A stretch of DNA of 64,000 bases from CADCWN01 sp039810045 (GCA_039810045.1 JBDHWF010000001.1:24096-88095); one strand, 5' to 3'; counted from the stretch's first letter, positions 26,563-36,438 are shown. Notes: generated by a model from the sequence alone, not told the origin. Numbers and translations: made by a program.

Positions 26563-29500
26563 ATGACTGAGAATCGATTCGAGTCACTGGTATGGCGCAA
26601 TATCGGCCCTCACCGTGGTGGTCGGGTTGTTGCTGTTGCGGGACATCCCACCGAGGTAGGCACGTTCTACTTTGGCGGCTGTGCTGGGGGGGTTTGGAAA
26701 ACCACCAATGCTGGCTCACACTGGGAGAATATCAGCGACAAATATTTCAAGACTGCCGCCGTTGGCGCGCTCGTCGTGGCGCATTCCGCTCCGAATATCA
26801 TCTATGCAGGGATGGGCGAAACATCGATTCGCTCCAATGTCTCACACGGCGATGGTGTCTACAAATCAACGGATGGTGGCACCACCTGGCAGAATGTTGG
26901 CTTAGCCGAAACACGCCACATCGGCGATATCATCGTCCACCCGCGCAATCCCGATATCGTCTATGTCGCAGCCCTGGGCCATGCCTGGGGTACTAACAAA
27001 GAACGCGGGGTGTATCGCACCACCGATGGCGGCAAAAACTGGGAACAGATCCTCTATCGCAGCGATCATGCTGGCGCAATCGATATCGCGATGGACCCCA
27101 ATAATCCCGATATTCTCTATGCGGCGATGTGGGATACCCACCGTTACCCCTGGGCACTCGACAGCGGTGGGCCAGACTCTGGCCTCTGGCGTTCGACCGA
27201 TGGTGGCGACACCTGGACCGACATCAGCCGCAACAAAGGCTTACCAACCGGGCTGCTGGGGAAGATGGGGATCACCGCCTCACCAGCCCAGAGCGGTCGC
27301 CTCTGGGCGACGATTGAGGCGATGGGCGAAGGTGAAAAAGATGGCGGTGGCATCTTCCGCTCAGACGACTTCGGCGAAACCTGGCAACTAACCAACGGCG
27401 ATGCCGCCCTACGTGGTCGCCCATGGTACTACCAGCACATCTTCGCTGACCCCTCACACCCTGATACTGTCTGGATCTGTAATCTCGCGTTCTGGAAATC
27501 AACCGATGGGGGTAAAACGTTCATTGACGTACCAACCCCACACGGCGACAACCACGCCCTCTGGATTGACCCCAGCAATTCCAATCGGCTGGTGCAAGGC
27601 AATGACGGCGGCGCAAATGTCTCGCTCGATGGTGGACGCACCTGGTCATCAATCCTCAATCAACCAACGGCGCAGTTCTACCATGTCATCACTGACAACG
27701 CCCAACCATACAATGTCTATGGCTCGCAACAGGATAACTGGGCGATGCGCCTCCCCAGCATCGGCTTCGAGGGGGCGATCTCCTGGAAAGATTATGTCGA
27801 GCCAGGCGGTGGTGAATCTGGGTACATCGCCATTAGCAAGCTGCCACCCTACAAAGTCTTTGGCGGGGGGATCGGCACTGGCACCGGGCATGGTCGCCTG
27901 TTGGCCTGGAATCCTGAAACTCGCCAGACCCGTAATGTCACCGTCTGGCCGGAAGTTCACGGTTTTGGCGCGGGCGCTGAAGCGCTGAAATACCGCTTCC
28001 AGTGGACGTTCCCCATCGAGTTCTCCCCTCACGACCCGAATGTTCTCTATGTCTGTTCAAACTTCGTCCATCGCTCGACCGATGAAGGAAGCTCGTGGGA
28101 AACGATCAGCCCCGACCTTACCCGCAACGATCCAGAAAAACTTGTTTCCAACGGAATCATCACCTCGGATAATAGTGGGGCGGAAATCTACTGCACCATC
28201 TTTGCCTTCCAGGAATCGCCGCACGAAAAAGGCGTCTTCTGGGCTGGGTCAGACGATGGCCTACTGCATATTTCCAAAGATGGCGGGAAGAAGTGGGAGA
28301 AGATCACCCCACCGAAACTTCCAGAGTGGACTCGAATCACGATCATCGAACTCTCGCCGTTCGATAAGGCGACCGCCTATGTTGCGGCAACCAACTATCA
28401 ACTCGACGATACCACGCCATACCTGTTCAAGACGACCAATTATGGCAAAACCTGGAAACTGATTACCAAGGGGATCGAAAAAGGGGACTTCACCCGCGTC
28501 ATTCGCTGTGATCCACAGTGCCAGGGACTTCTCTATGCCGGCACAGAGACAGGGGTCTACGTCTCGTTCGACGACGGCAACAACTGGGAACGGCTAACGA
28601 CCAACCTGCCAGTAGTACCGATCTGGGATCTGACCGTGAAGGAAACCGACCTTGTGGCAGCTACCCACGGACGCTCCTTCTGGATTCTGGACGATGTCAC
28701 GCCACTCCACCAGCTAGTCCAGGCGAAAGGCAAGAGCAAAGCGACCCATCTTTTCAAACCACGCGACACTATCCGCTGGCGGCAATACGGTCGCTCCTAT
28801 GGCCCACGACAAGCGGGGTATACCAGCTATAAGATGACCGGGCCGGTCACTGTGGCCTATTACGGCGAAGAAACGCCCCAGGGAACAACAATTCAGAAGT
28901 TCCTCAATGCGGGGCAGAACCCACCCGACGGGGTGATCATCCACTACACCTTGCCGGAGAATGTGCAAGGCAAAGTGACCGTGCGCATCCTCGATAGCGC
29001 GGGCAACGAAGTACGCAGCTATATTGGCAAAGCGCAGCAAGTGGTCAAAGCGGAAGAAGCGCCGCTGCTGGCGGGGGAAGCCCCCGGTGGCGGCACCGCA
29101 GAAGCTCCCGACGCCCCGGCTGCCGAGACCGAGACTGACGACGATCTGCCCGGTGGGCAGGTTGCGCCAGTCGCTCCTGGCGCCAACCGCCTGGTCTGGG
29201 ATTATCGCTATGCCCCACCAACGGCCCTGGTTGATGCCAACGGCAAGCGCACATCACGATTACAGGCGATGGAAGATGGACTACCGCCAAAAGCCGCGCC
29301 CGGTATCTACACTGTGGAACTGACCTATGGCAAAACACGGCTGACCGAGGAATTCACCCTACGCCCGGATCCTCGCATCCCTGCCAGCGCGGAAGAATTG
29401 CAGTCGCAGTTTGAACTGAAGCTGGCGATTCGCGATCAAGTCTCGGCGATCAATGAAGGCTTGAACAAGTTGCAGAAGATGCGTGGGCAACTCGAAGCCT

Positions 29501-29835
29501 TCGAAGGCTGGATCAACGACAGTGGCGATAAGGAATTGACCAAGGCCGCCACGGCCCTAAAGAAACGCCTGACCGAGATCGAAAACACCCTGATCCAGAC
29601 CGAGCCAACGCGCCCGCGACCAGGAGCAAGCAAGCTCAAAGAGAAGTTAGCGGCCCTCTCAGGGATGATCGACGAATCAGACGATGCTCCAACCCAAAAC
29701 GCCCACGCGGTCTATACCATGCTGGCTGAGCAAACCGAAGCGGAGTTAGAAAAGCTCCTCCACTTCGGCACCGAAGATGTGGTCGCCTTCAACAACCTGA
29801 TCAAGAAGTCGGATATCCTCAAGGTTCAGGCATAA
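26563..29835 (+). CDS. Large Asp-box (VPS10/sortilin-like) beta-propeller protein, no signal peptide
   Basis: This 1090-residue protein has at least eight Asp-box hairpins (for example STDGGTTW, TTDGGKNW, SSDGGDTW-like, SLDGGRTW, SKDGGKKW, SFDDGNNW) across residues ~30-700. These predict one or two multi-bladed propellers of the sortilin/BNR type. Residues ~780-900 form a linker and a beta-domain, and ~950-1085 a helical region with coiled-coil character. Related proteins are usually exported, but this N-terminus (MTENRFESLVWRNIGPHRGG) has no signal. GGAGG precedes the ATG. Enzyme activity cannot be inferred; binding or glycan recognition is possible. Confidence 0.85.
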   Translation: MTENRFESLVWRNIGPHRGGRVVAVAGHPTEVGTFYFGGCAGGVWKTTNAGSHWENISDKYFKTAAVGALVVAHSAPNIIYAGMGETSIRSNVSHGDGVYKSTDGGTTWQNVGLAETRHIGDIIVHPRNPDIVYVAALGHAWGTNKERGVYRTTDGGKNWEQILYRSDHAGAIDIAMDPNNPDILYAAMWDTHRYPWALDSGGPDSGLWRSTDGGDTWTDISRNKGLPTGLLGKMGITASPAQSGRLWATIEAMGEGEKDGGGIFRSDDFGETWQLTNGDAALRGRPWYYQHIFADPSHPDTVWICNLAFWKSTDGGKTFIDVPTPHGDNHALWIDPSNSNRLVQGNDGGANVSLDGGRTWSSILNQPTAQFYHVITDNAQPYNVYGSQQDNWAMRLPSIGFEGAISWKDYVEPGGGESGYIAISKLPPYKVFGGGIGTGTGHGRLLAWNPETRQTRNVTVWPEVHGFGAGAEALKYRFQWTFPIEFSPHDPNVLYVCSNFVHRSTDEGSSWETISPDLTRNDPEKLVSNGIITSDNSGAEIYCTIFAFQESPHEKGVFWAGSDDGLLHISKDGGKKWEKITPPKLPEWTRITIIELSPFDKATAYVAATNYQLDDTTPYLFKTTNYGKTWKLITKGIEKGDFTRVIRCDPQCQGLLYAGTETGVYVSFDDGNNWERLTTNLPVVPIWDLTVKETDLVAATHGRSFWILDDVTPLHQLVQAKGKSKATHLFKPRDTIRWRQYGRSYGPRQAGYTSYKMTGPVTVAYYGEETPQGTTIQKFLNAGQNPPDGVIIHYTLPENVQGKVTVRILDSAGNEVRSYIGKAQQVVKAEEAPLLAGEAPGGGTAEAPDAPAAETETDDDLPGGQVAPVAPGANRLVWDYRYAPPTALVDANGKRTSRLQAMEDGLPPKAAPGIYTVELTYGKTRLTEEFTLRPDPRIPASAEELQSQFELKLAIRDQVSAINEGLNKLQKMRGQLEAFEGWINDSGDKELTKAATALKKRLTEIENTLIQTEPTRPRPGASKLKEKLAALSGMIDESDDAPTQNAHAVYTMLAEQTEAELEKLLHFGTEDVVAFNNLIKKSDILKVQA

Positions 29836-29858
29836 ACAGCAACGCCAACTAAGCAGTA

Positions 29859-29888
29859 GGGGGTGACGGTAGTACCGTCACCCCCTTT
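29859..29888 (+). terminator. Intrinsic terminator after the beta-propeller gene
   Basis: Perfect 12-bp stem (29859-29870 with 29874-29885, GGGGGTGACGGT) and AGT loop followed by TTTGTTAT. Confidence 0.88.
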
Positions 29889-30020
29889 GTTATACTGGTA
29901 AAGTGCAGCGCACAGGACAATCAGGCCATTTACCAGCGGTTGACCTATCGTTACTGATGCGGCTACATGGTCGACCTACGCTGGTGATCATGAGGGGGGG
30001 TGAACGGGGCAAGGTGGCTA

Positions 30021-30037
30021 CGATCAATCGTTGATCG
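30021..30037. promoter_or_regulatory. Palindrome upstream of the ABC-2 transporter genes
   Basis: CGATCAA-TCG-TTGATCG is a perfect inverted repeat 50 bases before the ATPase start. TATACT at 29890-29895 may be a -10 element upstream, and a TGGTAAA/TTTACCA pair lies between. The site resembles a TetR/MarR-type operator, but no such regulator gene is nearby. Confidence 0.35.
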
Positions 30038-30086
30038 CCTCCCACGACGCTGCCCCAACTAAGCATCCCCGTTGGTGGAGGTATTC

Positions 30087-31016
30087 ATGGCAGCAATGAT
30101 CGAGACCGAAGCATTGACCAAAACCTACGGCAGCGCACGTGGCATCGACAACGTCACCCTCACTGTCAATGAAGGCGAGATCTTCGGTTTCCTGGGGCCG
30201 AATGGGGCAGGCAAAACGACGACGATTCGCACCTTGATGGGCCTGCTCCGCCCAACGAGCGGTCGGGCCAAGATTGCCGGACTCGACTGCTGGGAGCAGG
30301 CGACTGAGATCAAGCGTTTTCTTGGCTACCTGCCCAGTGAATTCTCCTTTGATCCAGGGCTGACTGGTGCTCAGATTCTGACCTATCTCGCGAATCTGCG
30401 CGATGGCGTAGAGCAGGCGTATTTCCAGCAGTTGGTGACGCGACTGGACCTGGATCTCAGCAAACACTTCCGCGAATACTCACGCGGTAATAAGCAGAAG
30501 GTGGGGCTGGTACAGGCGTTCATGCACCACCCACGCCTGCTGATTCTTGATGAGCCCACAAACGGCCTGGATCCGCTCAACCAGCAGACCTTTTACGATC
30601 TGGTACACGAGGCGCACGCTGGCGGGGCAACAGTCTTTGTTTCCTCGCACATTCTGCCAGAGGTGGAACACCTCTGCCATCGTGTCGGTATTATCCGCGA
30701 GGGCGCACTGGTGACCGTGGATGAGGTAGCAGCCCTGAAAGATCTGAAGCAGCGCGTGGTGGAAGTGACCTTCGCGGCTCCAGCCTCGTCCGACTGGTTT
30801 GCCGCAGTGCCAGGTGTTCACGACGTGACAGCGGACGATGATGGCCGCCTGCTACGCCTGTTAGTACAGGGTGATCTGCACGATATTCTCCAGGTTGCGG
30901 CCAGCCACAACGCAACGAATCTGGTCGCACATGATCCAAGCCTGGAGGATATCTTCCTGCGCTACTACGCCACAGATGGGCAAACGCCAGCGGCTGCTGG
31001 CGGCCAGTCGCGATAG
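30087..31016 (+). CDS. ABC transporter ATP-binding protein (drug/lipid export type)
   Basis: The ATPase of 309 residues has Walker A GPNGAGKTT, the Q-loop region, the signature YSRGNKQKVGL (Ser-Arg-Gly-Asn in place of Ser-Gly-Gly-Gln), Walker B LLILDEP and the H-loop VFVSSHIL. A C-terminal domain of ~80 residues follows, as in CcmA/YbhF-like exporters. A TTG at 30072 is in frame, but GGAGGT lies 4 bases before the ATG at 30087, which was taken. The permease is encoded 52 bases downstream. Confidence 0.93.
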   Translation: MAAMIETEALTKTYGSARGIDNVTLTVNEGEIFGFLGPNGAGKTTTIRTLMGLLRPTSGRAKIAGLDCWEQATEIKRFLGYLPSEFSFDPGLTGAQILTYLANLRDGVEQAYFQQLVTRLDLDLSKHFREYSRGNKQKVGLVQAFMHHPRLLILDEPTNGLDPLNQQTFYDLVHEAHAGGATVFVSSHILPEVEHLCHRVGIIREGALVTVDEVAALKDLKQRVVEVTFAAPASSDWFAAVPGVHDVTADDDGRLLRLLVQGDLHDILQVAASHNATNLVAHDPSLEDIFLRYYATDGQTPAAAGGQSR

Positions 31017-31068
31017 CACCACGCTGGTCAGTTAACCCACGGTCTTTGCTGGCAACACTGGAGGCACC

Positions 31069-32712
31069 ATGTTCCGCTCAATTTTCAGCAAAACACTGCG
31101 CGACTATCGGTTGTCGATCATTCTGTGGGGTGGCCTGCTAGGGCTCACGATCATGGCGTACTATCCGCTCGTCAAAGATCTGGTGAGTACTACTTCGGCA
31201 GCAGAACTGCTGAAGCTGGTGCAGAGCCAGCGGTTTTTCGCAGAGCCAGTTGGCCTTGATACGCCAGGTGGCTATGTGACCTGGAAACTGATCGCCAGCA
31301 TACCGCTCTTCGTTGGTATCTGGGCGGCGCGCGCCGCTGCGCGACTAGGGCGGCTGGGCGAGGAGCGCGGGTCGCTCGATGTCCTTCTAGCGACCCCGCG
31401 TTCGCGTATCCGTATCCTGGGCGAAGAGGTCGCGGCGCTGGCAACAGCAACGCTGCTCGTTAGCCTGCTGATTGGCCTTGGTGCACTGGCTGGCGAGGCC
31501 GTGATCGGTGGCCCGGTTGATCTAGGCGGGGCGTTGCTGACTAGCCTGAACGTCACGCTGACGCTGTTGGTGGTAGGGATGGTGGCGCTGTTCCTGGCCC
31601 AGCTACTGCCCAGCGCGGGGGCAGCAGCTGGGCTGGCCTGTGCGCTGCTGGTCACGGCCTGGATTCTGGATGGGATGGGGCGCATGTCGCCTGAACTGGC
31701 CTGGGTTGGCCGCCTTTCCCCATATCATCTCTACTCGATTAGCAAGCCCCTGATCCCCTCCTACGGCACAAACTATGCTGCATTCATCGGCCTGATCGCC
31801 ATTGCAACGGTGTTTGGGGTGAGCAGTGTGCTGCTCTTCACCAAACGCGATGTCGGCGGTACGGCCTGGCCCTGGCGGCGCACGACACGGCACGAGAGTA
31901 GCACGAAGGCCCTGGCACGGGCGACCCAGGCAGTTTCGCTGCGTGGGGTTGGCGCACGCATGTGGGGAGCCGGGGTGCCGGCGCTGGTCTGGTGGATGAT
32001 TGGCGTGGGGATCTTTTTGGCCTGGATGACTGGCATCACGCAGGCGATCAAAGGGCAACTGAATGAGTTACTCAAAGGGGCAACAGTGATCCAGGATGTG
32101 CTGCGTGGCTCCGCACTGGGCACAGACACAGGGCTGGTCTCTGGTATTCTGTTCGCCTACCTGCCGATCCTGGTAGCGATCTTTGCGCTGACGCAGGCGA
32201 GTGCCTGGGCGCGTGATCTCGACGCCGGGAGGTTGGAACTGGTGCTGTCGACACCAGTGCCGCGCTGGCGGGTCTATCTGGAAGCCTGGGGCGCCACGCT
32301 CGCTGCATTGATCGTAGCCCCAGTTGTCTTCTGTCTGGTCGTGATCGCCAGTATCCAGATCACTGGTCTACAGGTCGATATGAGCAAGCTGATCATCGCG
32401 TTCATCGGCTTCCTGCCGATCGAACTACTGACTGCGGGGATCGTGTTCCTGCTGGCTGGCCGGTTCTCCTCAGCAATCGTCAATGGTGGCGATGGTGGAT
32501 TCCTCGCCGCTTCATTCCTGGGGGAGTTCCTTAATCCAGTGCTACACCTACCCGGCTGGTTGATCGGCCTCTCGATCTTCCACTACTATGGCACACCGCT
32601 CATCAGCAGCCCACAGTGGGGGGCCTGGCTGATCATCACCTTGATCGCCGTTATTCTGGTTGTGCTCGGCCTAGTGCAGTTCACACGCAGCGATGTACAG
32701 CAGGGAGCCTGA
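31069..32712 (+). CDS. ABC-2 type permease (two fused six-helix halves)
   Basis: This 547-residue membrane protein has two similar halves, each of about six helices: residues ~20-260 and ~310-545. Each half contains a polar elbow loop with a repeated pattern (RGSLDVLLATPRSR in the first, AGRLELVLSTPVPR in the second). Such internally duplicated ABC-2 permeases work as a single polypeptide with the ATPase next to them, exporting antibiotics or lipids. GGAGG precedes the ATG. The cargo is unknown. Confidence 0.9.
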   Translation: MFRSIFSKTLRDYRLSIILWGGLLGLTIMAYYPLVKDLVSTTSAAELLKLVQSQRFFAEPVGLDTPGGYVTWKLIASIPLFVGIWAARAAARLGRLGEERGSLDVLLATPRSRIRILGEEVAALATATLLVSLLIGLGALAGEAVIGGPVDLGGALLTSLNVTLTLLVVGMVALFLAQLLPSAGAAAGLACALLVTAWILDGMGRMSPELAWVGRLSPYHLYSISKPLIPSYGTNYAAFIGLIAIATVFGVSSVLLFTKRDVGGTAWPWRRTTRHESSTKALARATQAVSLRGVGARMWGAGVPALVWWMIGVGIFLAWMTGITQAIKGQLNELLKGATVIQDVLRGSALGTDTGLVSGILFAYLPILVAIFALTQASAWARDLDAGRLELVLSTPVPRWRVYLEAWGATLAALIVAPVVFCLVVIASIQITGLQVDMSKLIIAFIGFLPIELLTAGIVFLLAGRFSSAIVNGGDGGFLAASFLGEFLNPVLHLPGWLIGLSIFHYYGTPLISSPQWGAWLIITLIAVILVVLGLVQFTRSDVQQGA

Positions 32713-32730
32713 GTAGCTATAGTAAATAAG

Positions 32731-32759
32731 GCTGGGCGGCTGATCGTCAGCCGCCCAGC
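32731..32759. terminator. 13-bp hairpin between convergent transporters
   Basis: Arms 32731-32743 and 32747-32759 (GCTGGGCGGCTGA) with a TCG loop. On the minus strand it is followed by CTTATTTA, so it best serves the sugar permease transcript. Confidence 0.8.
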
Positions 32760-32771
32760 GTCAGCCAGTGT

Positions 32772-33689
32772 TTACCCCTTCAAGGCCCCAGCAGTCAGCC
32801 CCTGCTCCAGCCGCCGCTGGAACACGACATAGACGGCGATGACTGGCAGCATCGTAATCGTCAACCCCGCAAAGAGGGCGCTCCAATCGTTCTGGTAACC
32901 CTGTTGGATCGCCAGGAATGCTAACCCCTGTGACAAAACATACCGTTCTGGATCAGGCACGATCACCAGCGGCAGAATAAACTGATTCCACTGGCCCAGG
33001 AAATTGAAGATCCCAATGCTGATCAATCCTGGGCGGGCCATCGGCAACATCACCCGGAAAAAGATCGCGTAATGCGAGGCACCATCAACCAGTGCAGCCT
33101 CAGCGACTTCAGATGGTAACGTCGCGAAGAAGCTGGTGAGGAAAAAAATCGAGAACGGTAACGAATAGGCTGTATAAACCAGGATCAATCCATGAAACGT
33201 ACTGAGCAGATGAAGGTCTCGCACGACGAAAAAGAGCGGCACCAACGCCAGGAAGATCGGAAACATCAGGCCGATCATAAAGAGATAGCGAATCAGTTGT
33301 CGCCCCCGAAATTCATAGCGGGCCAGCACATAGGCCGCCATTGACGACAACAACAGCGTCAGCGTCAGCGACCCAAGGACGACGATAATACTGTTGACGA
33401 AATATTTGCCGATACTCGCGGTTGTCCAGGCCCGCACGAAATTACTGAACTGCGGTACCGCTGGTAATTGCCAGGGGCTGGCGAAAATCTCGAGATCGGT
33501 CTTGAACGCGGTCATCATCATCCACAAGAGCGGCATGATCACCAACAAGGCCCAGATAACGAGAAAAACCTGCGACACCCCCGTAAAGATCCAATCACCC
33601 AGCGTGAAGTGCGACCCAGTGCGTACCTTCGGGGCCGGGGTCTTGATCGCTTCTGTCGGGGCGGCTGGCTCAATCGGATTGAGGCTCAT
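32772..33689 (-). CDS. CUT1 sugar ABC transporter permease (MalG type)
   Basis: This 305-residue inner-membrane permease has six helices and the EAA loop segment EVAEAALVDGASHYAIFFRVMLPMARPG. The MalG-type C-terminus ends GLTAGALKG. The ATG at 33689 follows GGGAGG; an upstream GTG at 33713 is less likely. It is the last gene of SBP, MalF-type, MalG-type. No ATP-binding subunit gene lies in this cluster, so a shared MsiK/MalK-like ATPase elsewhere is probably used. The sugar is unknown. Confidence 0.93.
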   Translation of the reverse strand: MSLNPIEPAAPTEAIKTPAPKVRTGSHFTLGDWIFTGVSQVFLVIWALLVIMPLLWMMMTAFKTDLEIFASPWQLPAVPQFSNFVRAWTTASIGKYFVNSIIVVLGSLTLTLLLSSMAAYVLARYEFRGRQLIRYLFMIGLMFPIFLALVPLFFVVRDLHLLSTFHGLILVYTAYSLPFSIFFLTSFFATLPSEVAEAALVDGASHYAIFFRVMLPMARPGLISIGIFNFLGQWNQFILPLVIVPDPERYVLSQGLAFLAIQQGYQNDWSALFAGLTITMLPVIAVYVVFQRRLEQGLTAGALKG

Positions 33690-33732
33690 GGGATCCTCCC
33701 TCGGCAAAGACACAGAGGACGAGTGTGCTCTG

Positions 33733-34620
33733 CTAGAACTCGATTCGTTCGCGCCGCGTTAGGGCAAAGGTCAGGGCCGACAGCGTGAGGGTCATAAAGA
33801 GCAATGACACCCCAATCGCGGTGGCATAACCAAACTGAGCATAACTAAAGGCAGTCGAGTACATATAGCGGGCCACCACGTCCGTAGCGCGGTTTGGCCC
33901 ACCTTCAGTCATCACTTGAATAATGGTGAAGAGATCCAGCGCCCCGATGCCGATATAGATCAGGGCAACCTGCACATTATCCCAGAGCAAGGGCAGCGTA
34001 ATCTTCCAGAACATCGTCCAGCGATTCGCCCCGTCAATGACGGCTGCCTCATAAAAGGTTGTCGGAATCGATTGGATTCCCGCAATAAAGAGAACCATAT
34101 AAAACCCAACAGCCTGCCAGATAACGACCGCCGCAACCGCCGCAAGGGCCGTGCGATCATCACCAAGCCAGGTACGCTGCAAGCTCCCTAGCCCGATATT
34201 ACGCAATGCTCCGTTGAGCAGACCAAGCGTGGGATGATAGACAAACTGCCAGAGGATACCCACAATCGTGACGGCCATAACCTGGGGGAAGAAGAACACC
34301 ACACGATAGAAATTTGCCCCGATCACCCCCTTCCCACCTTGCGTAAACAGCACGGCAAAGAGGAGGGCCAGCCCCAGGGTGATTACGGGTAAGGCCACCA
34401 GAAGAATCCCGTTATGCCGCAGCGCATTCCAAAACTGCGGATCACCAAAGAGTTTCGTGAAGTTCCCAAGGCCAACGAATCGCTTGTTGGCTGAAACCCC
34501 TTTCCAATCGGTGAGCGCAACGTAGAATGATTGAGCATAGGGATACAGCACAAAGACAGCATACAAGAGCAACGCAGGGAACAGGAACGGAATAATCAAG
34601 CGATATTTCTGGTGGTACAA
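33733..34620 (-). CDS. CUT1 sugar ABC transporter permease (MalF type), TTG start
   Basis: The permease of about 295 residues has six helices and the coupling loop EAAVIDGANRWTMFWKITLPLLWDN. The frame opens at another TTG (34647), but AAGGAGG lies 6 bases before the TTG at 34620, which gives the usual charged N-terminus before TM1, so that start is used. It pairs with the MalG-type protein 43 bases downstream. Confidence 0.92.
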   Translation of the reverse strand: MYHQKYRLIIPFLFPALLLYAVFVLYPYAQSFYVALTDWKGVSANKRFVGLGNFTKLFGDPQFWNALRHNGILLVALPVITLGLALLFAVLFTQGGKGVIGANFYRVVFFFPQVMAVTIVGILWQFVYHPTLGLLNGALRNIGLGSLQRTWLGDDRTALAAVAAVVIWQAVGFYMVLFIAGIQSIPTTFYEAAVIDGANRWTMFWKITLPLLWDNVQVALIYIGIGALDLFTIIQVMTEGGPNRATDVVARYMYSTAFSYAQFGYATAIGVSLLFMTLTLSALTFALTRRERIEF

Positions 34621-34659
34621 CGGGTACCTCCTTACCCCAGCGAACAAGAAGAAAGGGGT

Positions 34660-34685
34660 AGGGCGACAGCGTGCGCTGTCGCCCT
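34660..34685 (-). terminator. Hairpin between binding-protein and permease genes
   Basis: An AGGGCGACAGCG stem (34660-34671 with 34674-34685) lies between the substrate-binding-protein stop (34727) and the permease start. On the minus strand it is followed by a CTTTCTTCTTG stretch. Such intercistronic stems often raise binding protein over permease levels by partial termination or mRNA stabilisation. Confidence 0.65.
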
Positions 34686-34726
34686 CACTCGCCGCCCCAC
34701 CCCGTAGTCAACGCTGGCTAGCAGCA

Positions 34727-36358
34727 TTATCGCTTGTACTTCTTAATCGAATCGTCCTTCGCCGTGGCATCAGCAATATCCTGGGCTTTGGTGATGAAAT
34801 CGGCTGGAGACAGCTTCTTCGCCATCATCGCCCCAAGCTGATCTTTGATATCATCGCCCATCTTCTTGTACCAGCCGGCAAACTGGTAGATGAAAGTATT
34901 GTTGCCAGCAGCGTCCGACACCTTCTTCACCGAAGCAAACGCCGAGCCAAGGTCAAGCCCTTCAGCACTTCCCTGAACCACCGTCAACGACTTGGTGTTC
35001 TCAGCGAAGAAGCGTCCACCCTGCTTCGAGAAAAGAATCCGCATGAATTCCTTACCGCCCGGCACGTTTTTGCCTTTAGACGGCACAATGAATCCTTCAC
35101 CCGCAGAAGCCTGAATCCCCTCGAACGGCACCTTATCACTGCTGCTCAGCGAAGGGATCGGCATCACAGCCATGTTGAAGCCATCGGGGATCTGGCCTTT
35201 CATCTCGTTTTCCAGCCAGGAGCCGCATGGGATGAAAACAGCTTTGCCCTTCAGCCATTCCGACTGCGACTCAGTGTGGCTCAGCCCTTCTGAACCGGGC
35301 ATAATATAGCCCTTATCGATCAGCTGATAGAGCGCTTCGGCAGCAGCCTTTACTTCTGGCTGCTTCCAGGCGTTGGCTTCCAGGTTATCGATCTTCTTGA
35401 TCGCCTCGATCCCACCTGCCTTGTAGATCATCGGCATCAAGATCATATACAGATACTGCGGATATTTCCCGGTGTAGGTAAAGGGCGCAACCCCCGTTTT
35501 CTTGATCTCCTCGCAGAGTTTCAACATATCGTCCCAGGTCTTTGGCAGGGTCCAGTTCTTCTCCTTGATCAGCTTTTCGCTGTACCAGATCCCCGTGACA
35601 CTGTAGACGTAGTTCAGCACAAACTGCTTGCCATCATACTTGCCAGTATCCTGCGACCCTGGCAGCAGCGTATCCTTGAACTTTTTCCCTGGGCTGTCGA
35701 ACGAAGGAGCCTCCATCAGGTCAGCATAGTCAGACAATTGGCCTTCAGCGACCAACGCGGCAGTATCCAGATTCCCAGCACCAGAGTTATCGATCGCATC
35801 GGGCGGATTGCCACCAACAAAACGTGGCTGTAATTGCTCTTGCAGGCGCTGAATCCCCTGATGGCTCACCTTCGCCTTTGGGAACATTTTCTGGTAGATC
35901 GCTTCGGCATTGATCGCATACTCATCGCCGTAGCCACCTTTGAAGATCACGACATCAAGTGGGGCGTCTTCCTTCACTTTCAAAGGATTGACGGCTTCCC
36001 CAGTGGGCATCGTTGCAGCCCCGCCACTGGCGGCTGGCGTGCCACTGCCACCGGGTGTGGCTGAACCAGCGGCGCTGGCTGCCGTGGATGGTGCCGCACT
36101 CGCCGCCGCAGATGGCGCGGTACTCGCTGCGGCTGACGGGGCAGCACTCGCCGCCTTCGAGGGCGCCGCGCTGGCTGCCGGAGCGGTCGAGCTACTGCCC
36201 GTAGTCGGGGTGGTCGTTGTCTCACCACAGGCGGCGAGAATCATGCCGATGGTCGAGGCGGAAAAGCCCAGAATCGCTGCTCGCCGTGTAATTTCGCGTC
36301 GTGAATACCGTTGCTGGATCGCTTCTTGAATAAAACTGGTAACTTGTTGGTTTTCCAT
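34727..36358 (-). CDS. Sugar ABC transporter substrate-binding lipoprotein
   Basis: The 543-residue extracytoplasmic binding protein has N-terminal helices to ~25, then a signal with REITRRAAILGFSAS and the lipobox ILAAC (Tat-like double Arg). A ~55-residue Ala/Ser/Pro linker follows. The two-lobe CUT1 binding fold then runs to the end (LPKTWDDMLKLCEEIKKTG; LKGKAVFIPCGSWLENEM). GGAGGAG lies 3 bases before the ATG at 36358. It heads the operon with two permeases. Ligand unknown; given the sugar-catabolic genes, an oligosaccharide is likely. Confidence 0.93.
   Translation of the reverse strand: MENQQVTSFIQEAIQQRYSRREITRRAAILGFSASTIGMILAACGETTTTPTTGSSSTAPAASAAPSKAASAAPSAAASTAPSAAASAAPSTAASAAGSATPGGSGTPAASGGAATMPTGEAVNPLKVKEDAPLDVVIFKGGYGDEYAINAEAIYQKMFPKAKVSHQGIQRLQEQLQPRFVGGNPPDAIDNSGAGNLDTAALVAEGQLSDYADLMEAPSFDSPGKKFKDTLLPGSQDTGKYDGKQFVLNYVYSVTGIWYSEKLIKEKNWTLPKTWDDMLKLCEEIKKTGVAPFTYTGKYPQYLYMILMPMIYKAGGIEAIKKIDNLEANAWKQPEVKAAAEALYQLIDKGYIMPGSEGLSHTESQSEWLKGKAVFIPCGSWLENEMKGQIPDGFNMAVMPIPSLSSSDKVPFEGIQASAGEGFIVPSKGKNVPGGKEFMRILFSKQGGRFFAENTKSLTVVQGSAEGLDLGSAFASVKKVSDAAGNNTFIYQFAGWYKKMGDDIKDQLGAMMAKKLSPADFITKAQDIADATAKDDSIKKYKR
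36016..36190. repeat. Low-complexity Ala/Ser/Pro linker of the binding protein
   Basis: Repeats of the kind Ala-Ser-Ala-Ala-Pro-Ser within the lipoprotein linker. It produces long spurious open frames on both strands. It spaces the binding domain from the membrane anchor. Confidence 0.8.
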
Positions 36359-36438
36359 AAACTCCTCCAAAGTATCCGAGAAAACGCCCCGTACACATCC
36401 CCATCCCTAGCAGCAGACACGCAAGAAGTACCTTACCA

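Noticed and set aside
36016..36190. Repetitive tract that could look like a repeat array
   Set aside because: It codes for an Ala/Ser/Pro linker in a lipoprotein; units are irregular and lack spacers.
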